8,649 nt of DNA from CAVVIO01 sp963748095. Lineage in GTDB: Bacteria > Bacteroidota > Bacteroidia > Bacteroidales > UBA10428. The notes beneath the pieces are model-generated. The model was not told the origin of the DNA. It searched no databases and was given only the letters and a program-made list of their open reading frames with translations. Shown piece by piece: positions 1 through 5,814 of the stretch; the stretch's first letter is position 1; each line of letters begins with the position of its first letter. The stretch spans positions 1 through 8,649 of the forward strand of contig CAVVIO010000063.1 of NCBI GenBank assembly GCA_963748095.1. Direction: 5' to 3'. The position numbers and the translations under genes are program-made.

Positions 1-499
1 TGGGTTCATCGAGCAGAAGGATTTTAGGATCGTTCAGCAGAGCTATTCCGAGAGCCAGCCTTTGCCGTTGTCCACCCGACAGATTTACGGTATACGATCG
101 GCGTTTTTCTTCAAGCCCGGTAAGTTCTATTATTTCATTTACCCTGTTTTTATGAAGGTCGCCATACAAGGCAACAAATAATCGTAAGGTTTCTTCAACA
201 GTAAGCTTTTCGATAAAACGGGTTTCCTGCAGGGAAATGCCAATAGAACGGTGTAGAAAGTCTTTGTCGTTTTTCCATGTTTTATTTAATACTCTGATAT
301 GACCTGCATCTGGTTCCTGCAGGCCTTCTATCATTTCTACCAGGGTGGTCTTTCCGGCTCCGTTTGGTCCCAGCAACGCTAAATATTCGCCCTGCTTTAT
401 CTGAAGTGTAAGATTATTTACCGCCCTTACTTCCTTAAAATGTTTGCTTACATTTATAACATCAATAACTTCGGGTACATTTTCAGAGGTAACTTTCAT
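1..499 (-). CDS. ABC transporter ATP-binding protein, N-terminal part (runs off the window)
   Basis: Reading from ATG at 499-497 gives 166 codons before the left edge, so the C-terminal part is missing. Residues 44-52 are the Walker A motif GPNGAGKTT, Gln91 is the Q-loop glutamine (SLQET), 140-147 is the signature LSGGQRQR, and 161-166 is the Walker B stretch LLLDEP. This is a complete set of ATPase motifs. The EGLQEPDAG segment after Walker A and the overall spacing fit the CcmA/NatA-like ATPases that pair with ABC-2 type membrane proteins, often in drug or lipid export, but the substrate cannot be told. A permease gene would be expected further left, outside the window. The start lies only 24 bp after the stop of the DUF2807 gene, so the two are probably co-transcribed. 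ATPase identity is firm; the subfamily is an inference. Confidence 0.93.
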   Translation of the reverse strand, partial: MKVTSENVPEVIDVINVSKHFKEVRAVNNLTLQIKQGEYLALLGPNGAGKTTLVEMIEGLQEPDAGHIRVLNKTWKNDKDFLHRSIGISLQETRFIEKLTVEETLRLFVALYGDLHKNRVNEIIELTGLEEKRRSYTVNLSGGQRQRLALGIALLNDPKILLLDEP

Positions 500-523
500 T
501 TATCACGAACCTGTTTTCGATTT

Positions 524-1210
524 TTATTCCTGATATTTCTCAATGGTACTGCCAAGTTTTGGTTCTATCCTTTTTATTTTCGGATTTCCCTTGTAGCTGA
601 TATAACCTTTTAAAGTGGCTATTGCATCGAGTTCTTTTTCAGCATTTATTTTTGCTTTTCCCCCGGTGGAGGCCTTTACGGTTATTCTGTCGCCTTCAAG
701 ATCATATCCGGAAAAGCTCCCTGATGTTGTAACATCTATCTGCTGATCTATGGCATATCCGTCGGCAGATAATAATGCCCCTTCCACAACAGTGGCTTTC
801 AAATTCTTAACATCGAAACTGGCATAGATTTTTGCCCCGCTGCGCAAATCTATTTTAAGACTATCTTCTTTGATAAGTGACTTTGAATCGATCTCAGCCT
901 GGGATGATCCGCTTATAGCATCGAGTGTTTTATACGTCAGATAAGCCCTTACCCTGGTGTTTTTAGTATAGCCGAGGGGTATCTTCAGGGTAAGTTCTCC
1001 ATCTTTCACTTCAGATATAATTTTACCTTCATCGACACCTTCGTAAGTAAACTTTACGGCCTCATGGTTTCCCTTCTCCAATTGAACGATTATGCCGTCG
1101 GAAACACTGAGTTCATGAAAAGAAATTAATCGTCTTGTTGTGGTATCCTGCGCAGAAACTTTAAAAAAACAAAATCCTATTACGATAATAAACAGGTTTC
1201 TTAATTTCAT
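524..1210 (-). CDS. Secreted DUF2807 (GIN domain, adhesin-head-like) protein
   Basis: A 228-residue protein of unknown function. Residues 1-20 form a Sec signal peptide: basic MKLR, a hydrophobic core rich in I, V and F, and likely cleavage after VSA before QD. The rest resembles DUF2807, the 'putative auto-transporter adhesin head GIN domain' common in Bacteroidota. The family opening F-x-x-LSVSDGIIVQLEKG is visible at about residues 31-46, followed by short repeating beta-strand-like units (GSSQAEID, RSGAKIYA, EGALLSADGY, TSGSFSGYDL), as expected of a right-handed beta-helix-like fold. There is no lipobox and no C-terminal sorting domain, so it is probably periplasmic or released. It is followed after 24 bp by the ABC ATPase, suggesting one operon. 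Family assignment is strong; any adhesin role is only the family name and is not shown here. Confidence 0.9.
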   Translation of the reverse strand: MKLRNLFIIVIGFCFFKVSAQDTTTRRLISFHELSVSDGIIVQLEKGNHEAVKFTYEGVDEGKIISEVKDGELTLKIPLGYTKNTRVRAYLTYKTLDAISGSSQAEIDSKSLIKEDSLKIDLRSGAKIYASFDVKNLKATVVEGALLSADGYAIDQQIDVTTSGSFSGYDLEGDRITVKASTGGKAKINAEKELDAIATLKGYISYKGNPKIKRIEPKLGSTIEKYQE

Positions 1211-1510
1211 TTTTTCAATTTTTTATTTTGGGTTGTAAAATTACAAATATCTAGATCATTATACAGCATCCTCTGAATGGAATAACGTATTTTTTTATCC
1301 TTTATTTGATAAAAAAATTATTTGTAAGCTTACATCTTTTCACTATAGCTCGTGCGGATTTGCACTCCACGGGAGTATCATCTTCTACCCTGATGCATTC
1401 TGCAAATATCGTAACTGCTTAAATGTTGATTGAAGCGAAAAAAAGAATGTGTTTATACCACGAACGAATTACAAATCGCGTGAGCTGTTTTTCGCGGGGA
1501 AACTGAAAAT
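1211..1510. other. 300-bp gene-free gap between siaC-like gene and DUF2807 gene
   Basis: No convincing coding region is seen on either strand. The part next to the DUF2807 start (1211-1346) is very AT-rich and should hold the promoter of the DUF2807-ABC unit. On the minus strand TAATTTTA (1243-1236) resembles a Bacteroidota -7 box, but the base triplet 20 nt upstream is CTG rather than TTG, so I do not call it a promoter. The rest (1347-1486) is the inverted-repeat element listed separately. Confidence 0.6.
1347..1486. repeat. Degenerate element with imperfect inverted ends (REP/MITE-like remnant)
   Basis: The left end starting at 1347 reads AGCTCGTGCGGATTTGCACT. The right end, read on the minus strand from 1486, is AGCTCACGCGATTTGTAATT. 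They share AGCTC, GCG, ATTTG and further bases with one single-base offset, giving inverted arms of about 22-27 bp around a core of roughly 85 bp without coding potential. The left arm also contains a smaller hairpin, ACTCC-ACG-GGAGT (1364-1376), and each arm is itself weakly palindromic around GGATTTGCA. From memory, this resembles palindromic sequences scattered through Bacteroidota genomes, sometimes near REP-associated tyrosine transposases. No transposase and no clear target duplication are seen. It may instead be a folded RNA end or a bidirectional transcription stop. Confidence 0.5.
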
Positions 1511-1885
1511 TCAGGTGGCTATCAGATTTACAGGTATTCTGAGCAGGGATTGAAAAACTTCGCCGGCTTCCTGTATAAGTTCATCATCTTCTTCATAATA
1601 CCAGTTAATAATGAGTTTGATTTCCTCTGCATATCGTGCCTGCAAACTTTTAAGCATATGAAACAGCCATTTTGATGAACTTGTATTCAGGTAAGTAATC
1701 TTGAAATCGATTGTAAGTTCATCTTTAAATTTTGAAATACAATCATCTGTTAATTCGGTAAATTGATTGTAAAATCCGCTGGGGTCCTCATGCCTTGATT
1801 GTCCGCTCACCATAACAAGTTTTTGGCGTGGATACACTTTTACATAAGGAGTAACATTCGTTTCTTTAATCTCTGCGCTATACAT
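1511..1885 (-). CDS. SiaC/DUF1987 family regulatory phosphoprotein, with conserved Thr68
   Basis: A 124-residue cytosolic protein with no signal or membrane segment, matching the SiaC (DUF1987) family at usual length. The central YLNTSSSKWL segment (65-74) carries Thr68 in the NTSS context. In Pseudomonas aeruginosa SiaC, the equivalent threonine is phosphorylated by the SiaB kinase and dephosphorylated by the SiaA PP2C-type phosphatase, and unphosphorylated SiaC activates the diguanylate cyclase SiaD. The second family block INWYYEEDDE (93-102) and the C-terminal RIPVNL (116-121) are also present. The fold is SpoIIAA/STAS-like by family knowledge. No SiaA, SiaB or SiaD gene is in the window, so the partners are unknown. 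It has its own promoter candidate (1911-1940) and follows a second SiaC-like gene after 125 bp. Family is firm; a c-di-GMP link is inference from the homologue. Confidence 0.88.
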   Translation of the reverse strand: MYSAEIKETNVTPYVKVYPRQKLVMVSGQSRHEDPSGFYNQFTELTDDCISKFKDELTIDFKITYLNTSSSKWLFHMLKSLQARYAEEIKLIINWYYEEDDELIQEAGEVFQSLLRIPVNLIAT

Positions 1886-1910
1886 TATAATACTTCAGTA
1901 ATTTAAGAAA

Positions 1911-1940
1911 TAAAGATAAGTTATTCCATTCTTTTGTCAA
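1911..1940 (-). promoter_or_regulatory. Bacteroidota-type promoter candidate for the first SiaC gene
   Basis: On the minus strand TTG (1940-1938) is followed by exactly 19 nt and then TATCTTTA (1918-1911). This fits the Bacteroidota primary sigma pattern TTG-N17-23-TAnnTTTG in all but the last base. Transcription would start around 1905, about 20 nt before the ATG at 1885. The match was found by eye, so chance is possible in AT-rich DNA, but spacing and position are both right. Confidence 0.5.
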
Positions 1941-1971
1941 TAGAATCCAGGGTGCTTTCCACCAAAGTGAT

Positions 1972-1998
1972 ATAAAAATGGATAATCATTCCTTTTAT
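1972..1998 (-). terminator. Weak AU-rich hairpin after the second SiaC gene
   Basis: On the minus strand ATAAAAGGA pairs with TCC-A-TTTTTAT around a 7-nt loop, starting 13 nt after the TAA at 2012. The stem is AT-rich with one or two bulges and ends in a T run, so it could be a weak intrinsic terminator separating the two SiaC genes. Evidence is slight. Confidence 0.22.
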
Positions 1999-2011
1999 TA
2001 GGATAAATTTA

Positions 2012-2386
2012 TCAGGCGGTAACCAGGTTAAATGGCAGTCTGACGGAACTTCGGTATTTATCCCCAATGGAATAAATCCGGGAGTTTTTCAATTTATAAA
2101 ACCAGTTAATACTTGTTCCCGTACTGCTACTATCCATCTTCTCCATCTGTTTTATAACAAGAAACATCCATCTGGCAGAAGATTTATCAATAGTATCAAG
2201 CCGGATATTGACAACTTTGGGTTTTGCCGAATTCAATTCAAAAATATAGATCCATTTAACCAGATCCAGATAAAAGTCAATGGGATTTTTAATAGCAGAT
2301 GAACCTTTGATTTCAATGAATCCATCTTTTTCATTGAAATGAATAGAAGGTGCATTTGCTTTTCCTTCAATTATAAAGTTTCTCAT
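2012..2386 (-). CDS. Divergent SiaC/DUF1987 paralogue lacking the phosphoacceptor threonine
   Basis: A 124-residue cytosolic protein that aligns without any gap to the neighbouring SiaC protein at 1511-1885. By my hand count they share 24 of 124 residues, including G28, P35, F38-Y39, S69-S70, W73, I93-N94-W95, Y97, G108, S113, R116, P118 and N120-L121. This confirms the same fold despite low identity. Two key places differ. Residue 68, the phosphorylated threonine of SiaC, is lysine here (DKSSARW in place of NTSSSKW). The acidic EEDDE of the INWYY block is replaced by KLKNSR, reversing the local charge. The protein therefore probably cannot be switched at that site. It follows the polysaccharide export gene after 131 bp with its own promoter candidate. 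Family membership is well supported; the regulatory role is inferred. Confidence 0.8.
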   Translation of the reverse strand: MRNFIIEGKANAPSIHFNEKDGFIEIKGSSAIKNPIDFYLDLVKWIYIFELNSAKPKVVNIRLDTIDKSSARWMFLVIKQMEKMDSSSTGTSINWFYKLKNSRIYSIGDKYRSSVRLPFNLVTA

Positions 2387-2409
2387 GAAAGTGGTATTTG
2401 ATTTCTACC

Positions 2410-2440
2410 TAAAAATAATCTATCAGATAATAAAAAGCAA
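2410..2440 (-). promoter_or_regulatory. Bacteroidota-type promoter candidate for the second SiaC gene
   Basis: On the minus strand TTG (2440-2438) is followed by 20 nt and TATTTTTA (2417-2410), which fits TTG-N17-23-TAnnTTTG except for the last base. The predicted start of transcription near 2404 would give a leader of about 18 nt before ATG at 2386. The layout is almost the same as for the first SiaC gene, which raises confidence in both. Confidence 0.45.
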
Positions 2441-2517
2441 TACAAGTTATTAACCATAAATGATTGGAAAAAATCCACGGTAGTGATAATCCATTCCCTG
2501 AAAAGGATTTGTTGAAT

Positions 2518-3297
2518 CTATTTATTCAGGTAATTTAATATCAGGATAAGCGTGGAAACAGATGTCAGGAACAGAGAAACTGTAGGCATATTTAACCGGA
2601 AAGTTTTGCTTTTGATAGGTTCTACGTAAACCATATCGTTGGGAAGCAAATAAAAACCATCGGATGAGAGAATATTTTTTTGGGTCAGATCAAGACGGAA
2701 AGTCCTTGTTCCTTTGGCTGTGGGTCTTATAACCAGCACTTTTTTACGGTTGGCATAATCGGTAAGATTACCTGCTTCGCTGATAGCCTCCAATACGGTA
2801 AGCTGATTGTTGTAGTTATAAAAAACACCTGGTCGTAGTACTTCTCCGAAAACCGAATATTTAAATGAGATAAGTTTAACCACTATTGTAGCGTCTTTCA
2901 GATACACTGCCGCTCGTTTACTTAATGCTTCTTTGGCTCCATCCAGGGTTTCCCCGGCAACATACACTTTCCCCAAAACAGGTAATTCCACATATCCCGA
3001 ATCACTCACGTTATATCCGAAGATATACATGCTGGCTTCATTGTTATACAAATTGGAAGTATTGGTAGGTGTAGAGTTGATCAGGTCACTGACATCCTGA
3101 TTCAGGGTGAGAACCCGGATAAATAATATATCCTGCGCCTGTATTTTATAATCAGGCCGTACTTTAGGGAAAAAATTTTCGGTAGAAGATGAATCAATAT
3201 TCTGAAGATATACCATTTGTTTATAACTGGTACAGGACGAAAAGCTTACTGCAATAACTACTAATATCAGAAATGTACTTTTAACTATAAGTTTCAA
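2518..3297 (-). CDS. Polysaccharide export outer-membrane lipoprotein (OPX, Wza-like)
   Basis: A 259-residue OPX-family protein expected to form the outer-membrane exit for a capsule or exopolysaccharide. Residues 1-21 form a lipoprotein signal with lipobox SFSSC, giving lipidation at Cys22. The Poly_export domain begins near P48 (PDYKIQAQDILFIRV) and runs to about 145, including SGYVELPVLGKVYVAGET. An SLBB domain follows from about 147 (YSVFGEVLRPGVF) to 230. Residues about 238-256 are a hydrophobic C-terminal segment (VSLFLTSVSTLILILNYL), which by analogy to Wza would be the helix that crosses the outer membrane. It is shorter than E. coli Wza, as is usual in Bacteroidota. A Wzc-type co-polymerase normally sits next to it, but here two SiaC-like genes follow. 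It comes 175 bp after fcl and may have its own promoter. Confidence 0.92.
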   Translation of the reverse strand: MKLIVKSTFLILVVIAVSFSSCTSYKQMVYLQNIDSSSTENFFPKVRPDYKIQAQDILFIRVLTLNQDVSDLINSTPTNTSNLYNNEASMYIFGYNVSDSGYVELPVLGKVYVAGETLDGAKEALSKRAAVYLKDATIVVKLISFKYSVFGEVLRPGVFYNYNNQLTVLEAISEAGNLTDYANRKKVLVIRPTAKGTRTFRLDLTQKNILSSDGFYLLPNDMVYVEPIKSKTFRLNMPTVSLFLTSVSTLILILNYLNK

Positions 3298-3326
3298 GGT
3301 CTATGAAATGAATTATTAATTATCAT

Positions 3327-3360
3327 TAAAGTTAAATAAATTATTATTACCAAAACCAAA
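3327..3360 (-). promoter_or_regulatory. Possible promoter of the polysaccharide export gene
   Basis: On the minus strand TTTG (3360-3357) lies 22 nt upstream of TAACTTTA (3334-3327), within the allowed TTG-N17-23-TAnnTTTG spacing with one mismatch. It sits about 30 nt before the ATG at 3297, inside the 175-bp gap after fcl. It would make the export gene independent of the sugar genes upstream. Support is by eye only. Confidence 0.33.
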
Positions 3361-3472
3361 TAGTTTTTGCTGATCAATCTGAATCGTGTTTGTTATTAAC
3401 AATTTGACCTTACCTGTTTATATTTGTGATGCTTTAAGAGAGGTATAGGGTATGATCTTCAGCCAGCATTAA

Positions 3473-4600
3473 TTATGATTTATAGTCCTGGTAAATACGG
3501 GTAATTCCCTCTTCCAGTTCAATAGTATGTTTCCAGCCCAGTTTATGAAGCTTTTTTACATTAAGCTGTTTTCGGAAAGTCCCGTCAGGTTTTGATGTGT
3601 CCCATTCGATATGGCCGTCAAAACCAACAATTCTCTTCACAAGCATCGCTAAATCCTTAATGGTTATTTCCACGCCGGTACCAATGTTTATATGTGTATT
3701 TCGTATTTCATGTTTTGGGTCACGGTCGGTAATTTCCTGTTGAGTCATTTTAGTCAGGTCCTCAAATTCGATATTTTCCATCATAAAAACACAAGCATCA
3801 GCCATATCGTCGGAATGCAGAAATTCGCGGCGGGGAGCGCCTGTCCCCCATAATTTGATCATTACCTGTGTGTCACTGTTATCGGCTTCGTTTGCCCTGA
3901 GAATACCGTATTTTTCGAGTTTCTCTCCAATCTCGATTGCAGTAGCCTTGCCGTCAACTCCTTCAATAGGGTTTTTATCCAGATCTTTTCTTATTGTATT
4001 CCAGTCATTTCCTATAAGGCATTTCCCCAAGTGCATCTTCCGGATTAAAGCAGGCAAAACATGTGACTTTTCAAGGTTGTAATTATCATTGGGGCCATAT
4101 AAATTTGTAGGCATTACACTGATGAAATTTGTGCCATACTGAATATTATAACTTTCGCATAATTTAATGCCGGCAATCTTGGCAATAGCATATGGTTCAT
4201 TAGTATATTCAAGTACATCGGTCAGCAAATACTTTTCTTTCATAGGTTGAGGGGCCTGTTTGGGGTATATACACGAACTTCCCAGAAACAATAATTTTTT
4301 AACTCCATTCAGGTAAGAATGATGAATTACATTATTTTGAATCTGTAAGTTTTCATATATAAACTGTCCGCGATAGGTATTATTTGCAACAATCCCGCCT
4401 ACTTTAGCAGCTGCCAGAATTACATATTCCGGTTTTTCCTTTTCAAAAAAATTAGCTACCGCCTGCTGGTCTGTAAGATCAAGTTCACTGAGAGTACGAC
4501 CTATAATGTTTGTATAGCCCTTTTTTTGCAGATTTCGCATAATTGCACTCCCAACAAGACCATTATGACCGGCGATATAAATCTTACTGCTTTTTTTCAT
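3473..4600 (-). CDS. fcl: GDP-L-fucose synthase
   Basis: A cytosolic SDR enzyme that performs the 3,5-epimerisation and NADPH reduction of GDP-4-keto-6-deoxy-D-mannose to GDP-L-fucose. The cofactor motif GHNGLVG is at 11-17. The catalytic triad is Ser108 (GSSCIYP), Tyr137 and Lys141 (YAIAK). Cys110 and His180 match the epimerisation residues Cys109 and His179 of the E. coli enzyme with a constant offset of one. At 375 residues it is about 54 longer than the E. coli protein. The extra length lies at roughly 195-245 and 278-300, an insertion pattern I recall from Bacteroides-type GDP-fucose synthases. It follows gmd, which supplies its substrate, after 68 bp with no clear promoter between, so the two are probably one transcript. 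The assignment is secure. Confidence 0.96.
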   Translation of the reverse strand: MKKSSKIYIAGHNGLVGSAIMRNLQKKGYTNIIGRTLSELDLTDQQAVANFFEKEKPEYVILAAAKVGGIVANNTYRGQFIYENLQIQNNVIHHSYLNGVKKLLFLGSSCIYPKQAPQPMKEKYLLTDVLEYTNEPYAIAKIAGIKLCESYNIQYGTNFISVMPTNLYGPNDNYNLEKSHVLPALIRKMHLGKCLIGNDWNTIRKDLDKNPIEGVDGKATAIEIGEKLEKYGILRANEADNSDTQVMIKLWGTGAPRREFLHSDDMADACVFMMENIEFEDLTKMTQQEITDRDPKHEIRNTHINIGTGVEITIKDLAMLVKRIVGFDGHIEWDTSKPDGTFRKQLNVKKLHKLGWKHTIELEEGITRIYQDYKS

Positions 4601-4668
4601 GATATTTTGTTGTGATAATTCTTATAGATTAGTTTGTTTGCAAATTTTTACAGATTCGTATTTTTCTA

Positions 4669-5787
4669 TTATTCAAAATAATTCATCGTCTTATAACCTC
4701 CTTGCTGAAGATATTGATCTTTTTTCATCAGCTTGATGTCAGATGAGACCATGTCTTTTATCAATCCTTTAAGGTCGTATTCAGGTTCCCAGTTAAGTTG
4801 TGTTTTAGCTTTGGTAGGATCCCCCATCAGCAAATCAACTTCTGTCGGACGAAAATACCGGGGATCAACCGATAGAACTTCTTTCCCCTTTTCCAACTGG
4901 TACTGCGGATTGTGACAGGCTTTAACAAAGGCTTTCTCTTCTGATCCGGTACCTTTAAAGTCAAGCTCAATACCCACCTCTTCGAATGACAGTTTTACAA
5001 ATTCCCTGATTTCGGTAGTAATACCCGTTGCAATTACGTAATCATCCGGTTTATCCTGCTGCAGGATCAGGTACATGGCTTTGATATAATCTTTGGCATG
5101 ACCCCAGTCGCGTTTGGATGACAGGTTGCCCAGGTAAAACTTGTCCTGTAAACCAAGAACGATCCTGGCAACAGCACGTGTAATTTTCCGGGTTACAAAA
5201 GTTTCCCCGCGGATGGGTGATTCATGATTAAATAAAATGCCATTGCAGGCAAACATATTGTAAGCCTCCCTGTAGTTCACAATTATCCAGTATGCATAAA
5301 GTTTGGCAACGGCATACGGACTACGGGGATAAAACGGCGTTTTCTCGGTTTGAGGCACTTCCTGTACCAATCCATATAATTCGCTGGTTGATGCCTGGTA
5401 AACCCTTGTTTTTTCTGTTAATCCAAGAATTCTGATCGCTTCAAGAATGCGAAGTGTTCCAAGTCCGTCAGCATTGGCAGTATACTCAGGTGTGTCGAAA
5501 CTTACCTGAACATGGCTCATAGCTGCCAGGTTATATATTTCATCGGGTTGAATTTCCTGAATAATCCTGATCAGGTTTGTCGAGTCCGTCAGTTCCCCGT
5601 AATGAAGGATAAAATTCCGGTTTTCCACGTGGGGATCCAGATACAAATGATCAATCCTGTCGGTATTAAATAAAGAACTCCGGCGTTTTGTCCCGTGAAC
5701 AATGTATCCCTTTTTTAGTAAAAACTCTGCCAGGTAGGCACCGTCCTGTCCGGTTACACCGGTAATTAAAGCTACTTTTTCAGCCAT
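4669..5787 (-). CDS. gmd: GDP-mannose 4,6-dehydratase
   Basis: A cytosolic extended-SDR enzyme converting GDP-D-mannose to GDP-4-keto-6-deoxy-D-mannose, the first step towards GDP-L-fucose or GDP-rhamnose-type sugars. The NADP-binding motif GVTGQDG is at 10-16. The RRSS segment (35-38) and NLAAMSHVQVSF (86-97) are family hallmarks. Catalytic residues Thr134 and Glu136 (STSELYG) and Tyr158/Lys162 (SPYAVAK) are all present. The length of 372 residues equals that of the E. coli enzyme within one. It starts 27 bp after the WbpB-like gene, which points to one operon, and the next gene (fcl) uses its product. There is no recognisable Shine-Dalgarno before the ATG, as is normal in Bacteroidota. Confidence 0.97.
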   Translation of the reverse strand: MAEKVALITGVTGQDGAYLAEFLLKKGYIVHGTKRRSSLFNTDRIDHLYLDPHVENRNFILHYGELTDSTNLIRIIQEIQPDEIYNLAAMSHVQVSFDTPEYTANADGLGTLRILEAIRILGLTEKTRVYQASTSELYGLVQEVPQTEKTPFYPRSPYAVAKLYAYWIIVNYREAYNMFACNGILFNHESPIRGETFVTRKITRAVARIVLGLQDKFYLGNLSSKRDWGHAKDYIKAMYLILQQDKPDDYVIATGITTEIREFVKLSFEEVGIELDFKGTGSEEKAFVKACHNPQYQLEKGKEVLSVDPRYFRPTEVDLLMGDPTKAKTQLNWEPEYDLKGLIKDMVSSDIKLMKKDQYLQQGGYKTMNYFE

Positions 5788-5814
5788 GATGAGGTTTTTC
5801 TGGTTTAAATGTGT

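Noticed and set aside
2463..2516. Possible terminator AATCC...GGATT after the polysaccharide export gene
   Set aside because: The stem is only 5 bp with a 12-nt loop and is not directly followed by a T run, so a terminator is not supported.
3390..3402. Hairpin TTGTT-ATT-AACAA in the gap after fcl
   Set aside because: It is a 5-bp stem with only one G-C pair per arm and no T run. It is too weak for a terminator and common by chance in AT-rich DNA.
3855..4082. Open frame of 75 codons on the plus strand
   Set aside because: It is antisense to the well-identified fcl gene and has no family resemblance. The same holds for shorter plus-strand frames at 4733-4915 (within gmd) and 7440-7628.
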